DNA from: an uncultured Clostridia bacterium
Lineage (GTDB): Bacteria > Bacillota > Clostridia > TANB77 > CAG-508
Reading direction: 5' to 3'
Assembly: GCA_947632605.1 (NCBI GenBank)
Contig: CANRPX010000006.1
Coordinates: 1 to 64,000 of the forward strand
Length of the DNA stretch: 64,000 bases
The notes beneath the pieces were generated by a model. That model searched no databases. It saw only the letters and a program-made list of their open reading frames with translations, and had not been told where the DNA came from. Below are positions 56,784 to 64,000 of this stretch, one piece after another. Position 1 is the stretch's first letter. The number at the start of each line of letters is the position of its first letter. Position numbers and translations under genes: made by a program.

Positions 56784-58298
56784 TTATCTTTCTTCTCCTT
56801 GACTATCATTTGTGTCGTGATGATTTTCTTCAATAAAAGTTCTTCCTATTTCTAAATTATCAGCTATTTCTGAACTTACACTATCAAAGAAAGCATTTCT
56901 TCCTCTTTGTCCTAATAAAACTTGTTCATCAAAAACTATTCCATCATGTGTTTGTTTTCTAGCTAATATTTTTTCATAATTTGCGGGTTTTTTTACTAAA
57001 ATTTCAAAAGCTGTTTTTGCATCTCTGCCTATAAAAGAACTAATTTTTTCCATATCAATATTTTGTGTAAAATTATAAACAAAGTCTTGTAATACAGATT
57101 CTATATCTTTATCAGTTTTTCCTCTTAAAATCATTTCATCTTGTAAAGATTTTATACTAGAAGAAATTGCATAAATTTGATACAAAAATTTTTTCTTTAA
57201 TTCAATTTGTAATGCATTTCTTTTACCATCATCAAAAGCTTCCATTTTTTCCAATTCGTGTGGTAAATATTGATATGCATCATCACACATTTCACCTGCC
57301 AAAGTAAAATCTTGTCTATGTGCAAAATTTTCGCATATCCACCCATTATTAAGAAGTTCTGCAAGATTTTTTCCTGTTTGAATTGCAAAATAATTTTCTA
57401 AAGGAATATCTTCTTCATAAAGTGATTCGGAAAATCCTATGATATTTTCTAATGTTTCTACATCTCCTTGTTTTGTATAATATTCAATATCTGCAATTCT
57501 AAAAGGATTTTCTAATATTCTTTCAGTTTGTCCATATCTTTGTCCTAAAGAATATGATTTATCTACACTAGCAACAAAGTCCTCCATAGTAACACCATAT
57601 TTATCTAAATAAGCTCTAAGTTCTTCATTTTCGGAAATATTAATTCTTGCAAAATATTCAGATAATGATTCAGGTCTTTTCCCTTGAACTAATTCTTCTC
57701 TATAATTTTCGCCATAATTTTCTCTTAAAAATTTCTTGATTTCACTATTTTCATCTCTATAATCTGAAGTAAAATCATCAAATGTTCCTTGCACATTTAC
57801 TGGCAAATGATATCTTTGTAAAAATTCCTGTGTAAATTCTCTTACAGATAATATTTGTGGTGTTTTAATTTTAGTTGCTTGCATTCTTCTATTAATAAAT
57901 GCTTCTATTTCTAAGTCTTCTAATGGAGAAGTTCCTCTAAATCTAACATCTAGTGAACCACCTGGAAATACAACTAAATTTAAAGGATAACTTGATTTTG
58001 AATACATTTTATCATCTAATGGAATGTTAATTGCATTTGCAGAAATTAAGTCTTGACAAATTGATTCACTGTTTTCTAAATGACTATCAACACCTTTATA
58101 ATTTAATATTCTTTTGTCTTTTGAAAAAGTAAAAATTCCTCTTCCCATACTTTTAGTTGCAAAAGCAATTTTAGTTGGATCTAGAGTTTCTAAATCTTTT
58201 TTATCCATTCTTTGAAAAACAACAAAACCATCTTGTTTTGTCATTTCTCCTACTATTAATATTCCTGATTCAATTAATTTTTTCAAATGTTCATTCAT
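56784..58298 (-). CDS. large orphan protein between GH57 enzyme and ylbF
   Basis: A 504-aa soluble protein I do not recognise. The N-terminal 170 residues are beta-rich (GILIVGEMTKQDGFVVFQRM, PLNLVVFPGGSLDVRFRG). The remainder is helical and acidic, with FREN/YARI segments and EEDIPLENYFAIQTGK. The end, HHDTNDSQGEER, resembles the tail of the orphan at 44412-45713. No TM segment. The Shine-Dalgarno is weak (TAGG), but the start ATG lies 9 nt after the GH57 stop, so translation may be coupled. Confidence 0.6.
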   Translation of the reverse strand: MNEHLKKLIESGILIVGEMTKQDGFVVFQRMDKKDLETLDPTKIAFATKSMGRGIFTFSKDKRILNYKGVDSHLENSESICQDLISANAINIPLDDKMYSKSSYPLNLVVFPGGSLDVRFRGTSPLEDLEIEAFINRRMQATKIKTPQILSVREFTQEFLQRYHLPVNVQGTFDDFTSDYRDENSEIKKFLRENYGENYREELVQGKRPESLSEYFARINISENEELRAYLDKYGVTMEDFVASVDKSYSLGQRYGQTERILENPFRIADIEYYTKQGDVETLENIIGFSESLYEEDIPLENYFAIQTGKNLAELLNNGWICENFAHRQDFTLAGEMCDDAYQYLPHELEKMEAFDDGKRNALQIELKKKFLYQIYAISSSIKSLQDEMILRGKTDKDIESVLQDFVYNFTQNIDMEKISSFIGRDAKTAFEILVKKPANYEKILARKQTHDGIVFDEQVLLGQRGRNAFFDSVSSEIADNLEIGRTFIEENHHDTNDSQGEER

Positions 58299-58307
58299 AA
58301 ATATAAC

Positions 58308-59897
58308 CTAATAATAAATCATATAATCTATCTCTGGAAATATATCATCTTTGTTAAATACATCTAATAAATATTTAGGATCTATTTTATCTGATTTTAT
58401 TTGATAATATAATTTCGTAAATCTTCCTATATGGTCTTTTATTGCTTTATGAGCATATTCTACCATTGTTCCATTTGTAATAATAAATAACCAATCGCTA
58501 CTTTGCGCTAATAATAATTCTCTTGCACATTGATTCAAAGCTTGTCTTCTTAATGTATCTCCTTCATTTGGATACATACTTGCAAGCTCACACATTCTGT
58601 CACCAGCTTTATGCAAATGTCTATGTGCATAATCATTTGTTTGATTTAACCAAACTTCGCTATAACCATTTGCTCCCCAACTTGATCTACATGGTGTAGA
58701 AACTTGCATTTCTGGATACATATCTATATATTCGCTTGGTGTAATTAATTTAAAATTACAATCATCATAATATATTTTTTTAAATAGTATGTAAAGCCAA
58801 TATGGTCCTTCATACCACCAATGTCCATAAAGTTCTGCATCATAAGGGCAAGTAATAATTGGTGGAACATCCATATAACTTGTTAAATGATCTATTTGTG
58901 CTGTTCTACAATCCATAAAATGTCCTGCTTGTTTTTCAGCAGAATCTTTTGCCCATTGAACATCATAATAATCTTTATTATCTGTTTTTCCTGTAATTCT
59001 ATAATATTTTATTCCAGTATTTACTCTAGCTCCATTACTAGCTATATATGGTTTTATATATTCATAATCTGTATCATATCCAATATCTCTATAAAACTCT
59101 CTATAATTAAAATCTCCTGGATATCCAGAAATTGAACTCCAAACTTGTCTTGAAGATTCTAAATCTCTTGCAAAAGCAACTAATCCGCCATGAGATACTA
59201 TTGGCGCATAAGTACCATAAATTGGTGTAGGATCTGCATACAACACTCCATGTGTTTCAACTATTGCATACTCTATTCCAAATTCTTTTAAATACTTATC
59301 TGCTTCTGGAACATATCCACATTCAGGAAGCCAAATTCCTCTTGGATTTTTTCCAAAGAATTTTTTATATGTTTGAACACCAACTGCTATTTGTGCTCTA
59401 ACTGTTTTTTCATTGACATAAAGAATAGGAAAATATCCATGTGTTGCTCCACAAGTAATAATTTCCAATACTCCTATATCTTGAAAATGTTTAAACCCAG
59501 AAATTAAATCACAATTATAAACATCTTCAAATACATGTAAATCATTTGAATATCTATCTAAATAATAATGTGATAAATTATTTAATCTTTTATCATAAAC
59601 TGTTCTTTTTACTTCTTTTTCACATAATTCAATATGTTTTTTTAAATATTTTATATATCTTTCTTTTAAAAGCTTATTATCTAGCATATTCAAAAGTGGT
59701 GGTGTCATTGTCATTGTAATTCTAAAATCTACATGCTCTTCTTCTAGCTTTTTAAAATTTAATAAAAGTGGTATATATGTTTCAGATATAGCTTCAAAAA
59801 GCCATTCTTCTTCTAAGTAATCTTCACTTTCTGGATGATGTATATATGGAAGATGAGCATGTAAAACAAAATTTACATAGCCTTTTATATTTTTCAT
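58308..59897 (-). CDS. GH57 family 1,4-alpha-glucan branching enzyme
   Basis: A 529-aa GH57/DUF1957 enzyme. Motifs: FVLHAHLPYIHHPESEDYLEEEWLFEAI, GIWLPECGYVPEAD (catalytic Glu region) and TCPYDAELYGHWWYEGP (catalytic Asp region), with a C-terminal helical domain. It makes alpha-1,6 branches in glycogen. GAAAGGAAAG precedes ATG 59897. It follows the DUF4912 gene and is divergent from the GT4 glycogen synthase-like gene. Confidence 0.93.
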   Translation of the reverse strand: MKNIKGYVNFVLHAHLPYIHHPESEDYLEEEWLFEAISETYIPLLLNFKKLEEEHVDFRITMTMTPPLLNMLDNKLLKERYIKYLKKHIELCEKEVKRTVYDKRLNNLSHYYLDRYSNDLHVFEDVYNCDLISGFKHFQDIGVLEIITCGATHGYFPILYVNEKTVRAQIAVGVQTYKKFFGKNPRGIWLPECGYVPEADKYLKEFGIEYAIVETHGVLYADPTPIYGTYAPIVSHGGLVAFARDLESSRQVWSSISGYPGDFNYREFYRDIGYDTDYEYIKPYIASNGARVNTGIKYYRITGKTDNKDYYDVQWAKDSAEKQAGHFMDCRTAQIDHLTSYMDVPPIITCPYDAELYGHWWYEGPYWLYILFKKIYYDDCNFKLITPSEYIDMYPEMQVSTPCRSSWGANGYSEVWLNQTNDYAHRHLHKAGDRMCELASMYPNEGDTLRRQALNQCARELLLAQSSDWLFIITNGTMVEYAHKAIKDHIGRFTKLYYQIKSDKIDPKYLLDVFNKDDIFPEIDYMIYY

Positions 59898-59932
59898 TTA
59901 CTCTTTCCTTTCAATTTAGATTTATGTACATT

Positions 59933-60868
59933 TTATTTAAAAGTTGAACTTGAAAGATTTGAAGATGGATTTTCCATATCAAACATACCATCAGAAAGTT
60001 CTTCAGCATATTGATTTTGATAGAATTCTTCTACATCATAATTCTTTCCGACTAATTTATTTATCTTTCTTAAATTCTTAACAAATTCTTTATTTGTTTT
60101 TACATTTCTAAAAGTAATGTGTTTTGGTAAAAATTCTAATAACACATGATCATTTGGTGCTTCTAAAACATTTGAATTTGCAAAAGGTAAATAATCTGTC
60201 TGCAAATCTATATTATTTTCTTTTACTTTTTCTATATCTATAACTTGATTTCTATCTATAAATTTTCTTCCTAATTGAATTGTATATTTTGTTTTTGGAT
60301 CATCTATATCAATGTACCAACTGTTTGCGAAATCATTTATTGGAACTTCCTTAACATATTTTTTGTCTTCATTATAAACTAATAAAACAGGGTAAGTTGC
60401 TTCGAAAAATCTATCTCCAAATGTTTCTATATATCTATTTCTATCATTATCAGAAACATCCCAATATACAAATAATTTTTTTGGAGTTTGAGCAAGAATT
60501 TTTACAATAGTCTCATTATATCTATAAGGTAAATCATAATATTCTAGCATAAAGTTACTTTTTTCAGATACCTTTTTATTTCTTTCTTTAGCAGAAGATT
60601 TAGTAGAAGATTTTGTAGCCTTCACATTTTCTTCTTTTTCTGATTCTTCTTGCATTGCTACAATTTTAGCTAGAAAACTTTTAATTTTTTCAATTACAAC
60701 ATTTTCATCGATAGTTTTCTTTTTTTCTGCTTTTGTTTTTTTCTCACTCTTTTTTTCTTTAACATTTTCAATTATTTCATTTTTTTCAGAAGAAATAATT
60801 TTCTTTGAGATTTTCTTGACATTTAATATTTCGTTTTTATTCTTCTCAACTTCCTCATTTTTTGACAT
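59933..60868 (-). CDS. DUF4912 protein with charged N-terminal extension
   Basis: A 311-aa protein. Residues 1-105 are highly charged (Lys/Glu/Ser) and probably disordered or coiled. Residues 110-235 are the DUF4912 domain (YRYNETIVKILAQTPKKLFVYWDVSDNDRNR..ILLV-type strands, WYIDIDDPKTKYTIQLGRK). The domain occurs beside GH57 branching enzymes and glycogen synthases and is thought to bind glycans or to act as an Ig-like module. AAGGAGG precedes ATG 60868. First gene of its operon. Confidence 0.8.
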   Translation of the reverse strand: MSKNEEVEKNKNEILNVKKISKKIISSEKNEIIENVKEKKSEKKTKAEKKKTIDENVVIEKIKSFLAKIVAMQEESEKEENVKATKSSTKSSAKERNKKVSEKSNFMLEYYDLPYRYNETIVKILAQTPKKLFVYWDVSDNDRNRYIETFGDRFFEATYPVLLVYNEDKKYVKEVPINDFANSWYIDIDDPKTKYTIQLGRKFIDRNQVIDIEKVKENNIDLQTDYLPFANSNVLEAPNDHVLLEFLPKHITFRNVKTNKEFVKNLRKINKLVGKNYDVEEFYQNQYAEELSDGMFDMENPSSNLSSSTFK

Positions 60869-61051
60869 TTTTTCGTTTCTCCTCCTTAGTAAAACCTGTA
60901 AAATATTAGTATAAGCCCAATAATAATTATAATTATATCTATAAAGTCAAAAAACTTCAATAGAAAATTTCATTTTTTTCTCTTATATTCCAAAAAAGAT
61001 AAAATGTAATTAAAATGTAATACAAATACTGGATTTTTTTGTCAAAAAATG

Positions 61052-61080
61052 TTTACTTTTGTTTTCTTTTTATATAAAAT
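61052..61080 (+). promoter_or_regulatory. putative sigma-A-type promoter of the GT4 gene
   Basis: TTTACT, a 17-nt spacer, TAAAAT, about 38 nt before the ATG. Confidence 0.5.
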
Positions 61081-61117
61081 GTAAAGAGAATTTGTAGAAA
61101 GGAGTACTTTTTAGAGA

Positions 61118-62404
61118 ATGAAAATTTTGATGCTATCATGGGAATATCCACCAAGAGTTGTAGGAGGTATATCTAGAGTAGTTTATGACTTGTCTCATAA
61201 ATTATGTATGCAAGGACATAATGTTACTGTTATTACATATAAAGATGGTGATGTGCCTTACTATGAAGATGATGATGGTGTTGATGTTTATAGAGTGGAT
61301 AATTTTATGATTGCTCCAAATAATTTTATTGATTGGGTTATGCAACTTAACTTTAATATGATAGCTAAAGCAGGTGAAATTATCTCTAAAAATGGAAACT
61401 TTGATGTTATACATGCTCACGATTGGCTTACAGCTTATGCTGGAAAGACTTTAAAATTTGCACACGGAACTCCTCTAGTTTCTACAATACATGCTACTGA
61501 AGCTGGTAGAAATAGTGGTATTAGAGGTGATATGCAAAAATATATTAATGATACAGAATGGATGCTTACTTATGAATCTTCAGAAGTTATCGTTAATAGT
61601 AATTATATGAAAAATGAATTACAAAGACTTTTTGGTCTTCCTTATGAAAAAATAAATGTCATTCCAAATGGTGTTGATCTTACACTTTTTAATGGAATTG
61701 ATAAAGATTATGAATTTAGAAGAAGATTTGCATTAGATAATGAAAAAATTATTTTGTTTATTGGTAGATTAGTTTATGAAAAAGGTGTTCAAACACTTAT
61801 ATCTGCTATGCCTAAAATATTAGATAACTATCATGATTCTAAACTAATAATTGCTGGTAAAGGTGGAATGATTAATGATCTTAGAAATCAAGTAAACTAT
61901 CTAGGCCTTGGAAATAAAGTATACTTTACAGGACATTTAAGTTCAAAAGATGTACAAAGAATGTATAAATGTGCTGATATAGCAGTATTTCCTAGTACTT
62001 ATGAACCTTTTGGAATTGTTGCAATTGAAGCAATGCTTTCAGGAACTCCTGTAGTAACTTCTGATATTGGTGGTTTAAATGAAATTGTAGATCATGGTAT
62101 AACTGGTATGAAAAGTTATGCTGGAAATCCAAATTCACTTGCAGATTCTATTCTTTCTCTACTATATAATCCAGATTTATGTGATTACGTTTCAAAAAAT
62201 GCTAAAGAAAAAGTTAAGTCACAATATAATTGGACAAGAATTACAGAAGATACTCATTTAGCTTATGAAAAAGCTATTTGTGAAACTATGGCTGATAGAC
62301 AGAAAAAACAAATTGCTCAAGAAGCAGCTAGAGATCAAATTAAAAAATCAAATGAAATTACAAATTTACTTTCTTTCAAAAAAACGCATCAAGCTTTTGC
62401 ATAG
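61118..62404 (+). CDS. glycogen synthase-like glycosyltransferase family 4
   Basis: A 428-aa GT-B enzyme. It begins MLSWEYPPRVVGGISRVVYDLSHKL, followed by HAHDWLTAYAG, NVIPNGVDLTLFN, FIGRLVYEKGVQTLI and the C-terminal donor-binding FPSTYEPFGIVAIEAMLSGTPVV. The MLSWEYPPRVVGG start is typical of GT4-type glycogen synthases linked to GH57 branching enzymes and DUF4912 proteins. Those two genes are divergent neighbours. AAAGGAG lies a rather long 13 nt before ATG 61118. Confidence 0.9.
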   Translation: MKILMLSWEYPPRVVGGISRVVYDLSHKLCMQGHNVTVITYKDGDVPYYEDDDGVDVYRVDNFMIAPNNFIDWVMQLNFNMIAKAGEIISKNGNFDVIHAHDWLTAYAGKTLKFAHGTPLVSTIHATEAGRNSGIRGDMQKYINDTEWMLTYESSEVIVNSNYMKNELQRLFGLPYEKINVIPNGVDLTLFNGIDKDYEFRRRFALDNEKIILFIGRLVYEKGVQTLISAMPKILDNYHDSKLIIAGKGGMINDLRNQVNYLGLGNKVYFTGHLSSKDVQRMYKCADIAVFPSTYEPFGIVAIEAMLSGTPVVTSDIGGLNEIVDHGITGMKSYAGNPNSLADSILSLLYNPDLCDYVSKNAKEKVKSQYNWTRITEDTHLAYEKAICETMADRQKKQIAQEAARDQIKKSNEITNLLSFKKTHQAFA

Positions 62405-62420
62405 AATGAATAATATATAA

Positions 62421-62449
62421 AAACTCTTAAGTATTTTACTTAAGAGTTT
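62421..62449. terminator. bidirectional terminator GT4 / TraX-like
   Basis: Perfect 13-bp stem (62421-62433 with 62437-62449) with 3-nt loop and A/T flanks between convergent genes. Confidence 0.85.
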
Positions 62450-62456
62450 CTTTATT

Positions 62457-63125
62457 TTATTTATAGAAAAAATAATTTATCAAATAAAAAAATAACATGT
62501 GTGTTGGATAAAACCAATAATAAAAGTATTTTAACTTTCTTCCTAATTTTCCATTATACAATAAAATAATTATTAATGGTACTATATATGATGTAGCATA
62601 AAAAATAATTGAACTTATTTTTAATTTATATGTAAATAAGTAAATTAAAACTAAAAAAATATAAGCAATTGATAATAAAACTTTTTTATCTTTAAATATA
62701 TAAAGCAATAAAATTAAAGTTACACCAAACCAAGTATAATCTACTTTTAATACATCTCCCAATATAATTAGTAAAATACATATTGGTATTGAAATATACT
62801 TTTTATTTATTTTTTCATAAGAAATTATAGCAAATAATCCTAATAATAATGTAAACATTATATCAAGCATTTTCCATTCACCAACAAGAGTTCTAAATAA
62901 CATAAATGGCACTTGAGATATTAATGCAAAAATAAATAATCTTTTTATATAAGATTTTAAATTACTAGTATGTACAAAACCTTCTGTAAGTAAAAATGCA
63001 TATAGTGGAAAAGATATTCTTCCAATAAAAACAGTTACAGAAGAATTTAATTCTGGAATAGCATATTTTATATGATCAAATACCATTGTTATACAAGCTA
63101 TAATTTTAATAATAAAAATGCTCAT
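62457..63125 (-). CDS. TraX-like acyltransferase-fold membrane protein
   Basis: A 222-aa protein with about eight TM helices of the TraX family. It shows IACITMVFDHIKYAIP, FIGRISFPLYAFLLTEGFVHTSNLKSYIKRLFIFALISQVPF and the C-terminal YYWFYPTHMLFFYL. TraX acetylates F-pilin, but most homologues are chromosomal and of unknown substrate. No conjugation genes are present. AGGAT precedes ATG 63125, one base after the yqeY stop, so the two are coupled. Confidence 0.88.
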   Translation of the reverse strand: MSIFIIKIIACITMVFDHIKYAIPELNSSVTVFIGRISFPLYAFLLTEGFVHTSNLKSYIKRLFIFALISQVPFMLFRTLVGEWKMLDIMFTLLLGLFAIISYEKINKKYISIPICILLIILGDVLKVDYTWFGVTLILLLYIFKDKKVLLSIAYIFLVLIYLFTYKLKISSIIFYATSYIVPLIIILLYNGKLGRKLKYFYYWFYPTHMLFFYLINYFFYK

Positions 63126-63126
63126 A

Positions 63127-63567
63127 TTATCCTAACAATTCCTTTACAACTTCATTAATAGTTTTTCCATCAGCTCCAGCTCCTATTCTTGCCTTTGCTT
63201 CTTTCATTACTGCTCCCATATCTTTTAAAGAAGTTGCTCCTACATCTTTTATTACTTTTTCTACTTCTACTTTTATTTCTTCTTTTGACAATTGTTTTGG
63301 TAAATATTCTTGTAATATAGCAATTTCTTCATTAGTTTGATTAATTAAATCTTCTCTTCCAGCTTTTTCAAAATCTACAAGAGCATCTTTTTTTACTTTT
63401 ACTTCTTTTGCAATTATTTCAATTATTTTTTCATCTTCTACTTTTATTCCTTTATCTTTTTCAATTTGTAAAATTGCAGCTCTAACCATTTGAACTGTAT
63501 TTTTTCTTATCTCATTTTTTTCTTTCATTGATAATTTTAAATCATCCATTAGTTTATCTTTTAACAT
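63127..63567 (-). CDS. yqeY: GatB/YqeY domain protein
   Basis: A 146-aa helical protein of the YqeY family. It shows KDKLMDDLKLSMKEKNEIRKNTVQMVRAAI, FEKAGREDLINQTNEEIAILQEYLPKQLS and the C-terminal GAVMKEAKARIGAGADGKTINEVVKELL. It resembles the C-terminal tRNA-binding domain of GatB; the function is not established. GAGGT precedes ATG 63567. Confidence 0.94.
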   Translation of the reverse strand: MLKDKLMDDLKLSMKEKNEIRKNTVQMVRAAILQIEKDKGIKVEDEKIIEIIAKEVKVKKDALVDFEKAGREDLINQTNEEIAILQEYLPKQLSKEEIKVEVEKVIKDVGATSLKDMGAVMKEAKARIGAGADGKTINEVVKELLG

Positions 63568-63624
63568 ATTTTTACCTCACTTTCTTATATAACTTTACTA
63601 CAAAAAAGTTTTTTAATCAATATC

Positions 63625-63674
63625 AAAATTAAAAAGTTGTTAAATCCAAAAATTAAAAAGTTGTTAAATCCAAA
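63625..63674. repeat. 24-bp tandem duplication at the 3' end of the ytxC-like gene
   Basis: The sequence AAAATTAAAAAGTTGTTAAA.. is present at 63625 and again, 24 nt later, at 63649 without change over about 26 nt. Each copy contains the gene's last codons and stop (minus strand: GAT TTA ACA ACT TTT TAA). Confidence 0.85.
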
Positions 63675-64000
63675 TAACTAAGTACTGAGACTTCTACTAT
63701 TTTTTCTAACAACTCTTTATATTCTTTTATTCTAAAATTAATAAATCCTTCTAATACTATTTTTTTATTTTCTAACAAATAATTTTTTATTAAATTTCTT
63801 AAAATTTCACTTTTATATCCAATCTTTTCATCAGGCAGTTCTAAAACTTTTTTTGTTATTTCAAAAATATAATTTCTTTCAATACTACTTAAATAAAAGT
63901 AATTTTTTTCAACACTTTTTCTAATAAAATTTTCTTCATAAAATCTTTCTATACATCTTTTAATTATAATAGCTACTATTTCATAAAATTCATCAACATA
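63653..64000 (-). CDS. ytxC: YtxC-like sporulation protein (3' part, truncated by window edge)
   Basis: An open frame from the window edge gives 115 residues up to TAA at 63653; the start lies beyond 64000. The segment NKKIVLEGFINFRIKEYKELLEKIVEVSVLSYL matches the C-terminal pattern of the putative sporulation protein YtxC (L-x-GF-x-RF-R-LK-Y). It is absent from the track because it has no start in the window. Function of YtxC is unknown; it is conserved in spore formers. Not linked to yqeY by overlap; about 85 nt separate them. Confidence 0.65.
   Translation of the reverse strand, partial: YVDEFYEIVAIIIKRCIERFYEENFIRKSVEKNYFYLSSIERNYIFEITKKVLELPDEKIGYKSEILRNLIKNYLLENKKIVLEGFINFRIKEYKELLEKIVEVSVLSYLDLTTF

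Noticed and set aside
62457-63125. TraX-like gene as a sign of a conjugative element
   Set aside because: TraX homologues are widespread chromosomal membrane proteins. No relaxase, integrase, att-like repeats or composition change are visible, and the gene is coupled to yqeY.

Overview
This window is very AT-rich DNA with densely packed, mostly minus-strand operons. It encodes Gram-positive envelope functions (class A PBP, DD-carboxypeptidase, sortase, MurB), RNase Y, YlbF and YvcK. It also carries sporulation genes: sigH, spoIIP, a 25-codon spoVM missing from the ORF track, and the 3' part of a ytxC-like gene. Together these point to an endospore-forming low-GC Firmicute of the class Clostridia, probably an uncultivated gut-type lineage. 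That placement is inference. I see no IS element, prophage, CRISPR array or rRNA. There is one tRNA, Thr-GGT.

Layout. 0.2-5.3 kb: frameshifted DD-carboxypeptidase, L31, L28, spoVM with a small membrane protein, a CmpB-like membrane protein and an AlkD-type protein. 5.5-12.5 kb: class A PBP, a frameshifted HerA/VirB4-like ATPase with a Cys-rich partner, an AraC regulator, a sortase and smpB. 12.6-20.3 kb: fba with a HipA-like orphan, DUF1540, and the operon orphan-metG-tmk-WG protein. 20.5-29.2 kb: a giant BY-kinase-like protein, an LPYAG surface protein, ychF, tRNA-Thr, sigH, rny and an ATP-grasp protein. 29.3-38.2 kb: murB-yvcK-debranching enzyme, GT2, pnp and rpsO, the last two with structured leaders. 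38.3-47.8 kb: secDF-HD, then rnhA-coaE-queA-orphan-tgt-WG. 47.9-56.8 kb: tmcAL, spoIIP, recJ-relA-MBL-hisS (MBL frameshifted) and ylbF. 56.8-64 kb: an orphan, GH57 branching enzyme, DUF4912, GT4 glycogen synthase-like, TraX-like, yqeY and partial ytxC.

The main discovery candidate concerns the codon CGG. Scanning every cgg/ccg by eye against the reading frames, I found no in-frame CGG arginine codon in any intact gene here, while CGT, CGA and rare CGC are used. In-frame CGG occurs exactly three times, in the DD-carboxypeptidase, the HerA-like ATPase and a metallo-beta-lactamase-fold hydrolase. In each the context is N-C-T CGG A, and exactly at that codon the frame must move by +1 (skip the C, read GGA) to restore the family-typical protein. 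Without the shift, a stop follows 3-5 codons later. This looks like programmed +1 frameshifting, or quadruplet CGGA decoding, at an unassigned or starved CGG codon. It does not look like three random mutations.

Genes that act together include: glycogen metabolism (GT4 synthase, GH57 branching enzyme, DUF4912, debranching enzyme); wall synthesis and remodelling (PBP, DacF-like, MurB, YvcK); RNA turnover (RNase Y, YlbF, PNPase, RNase HI); queuosine synthesis (queA, tgt); and ribosome rescue and stringent response (smpB, relA).
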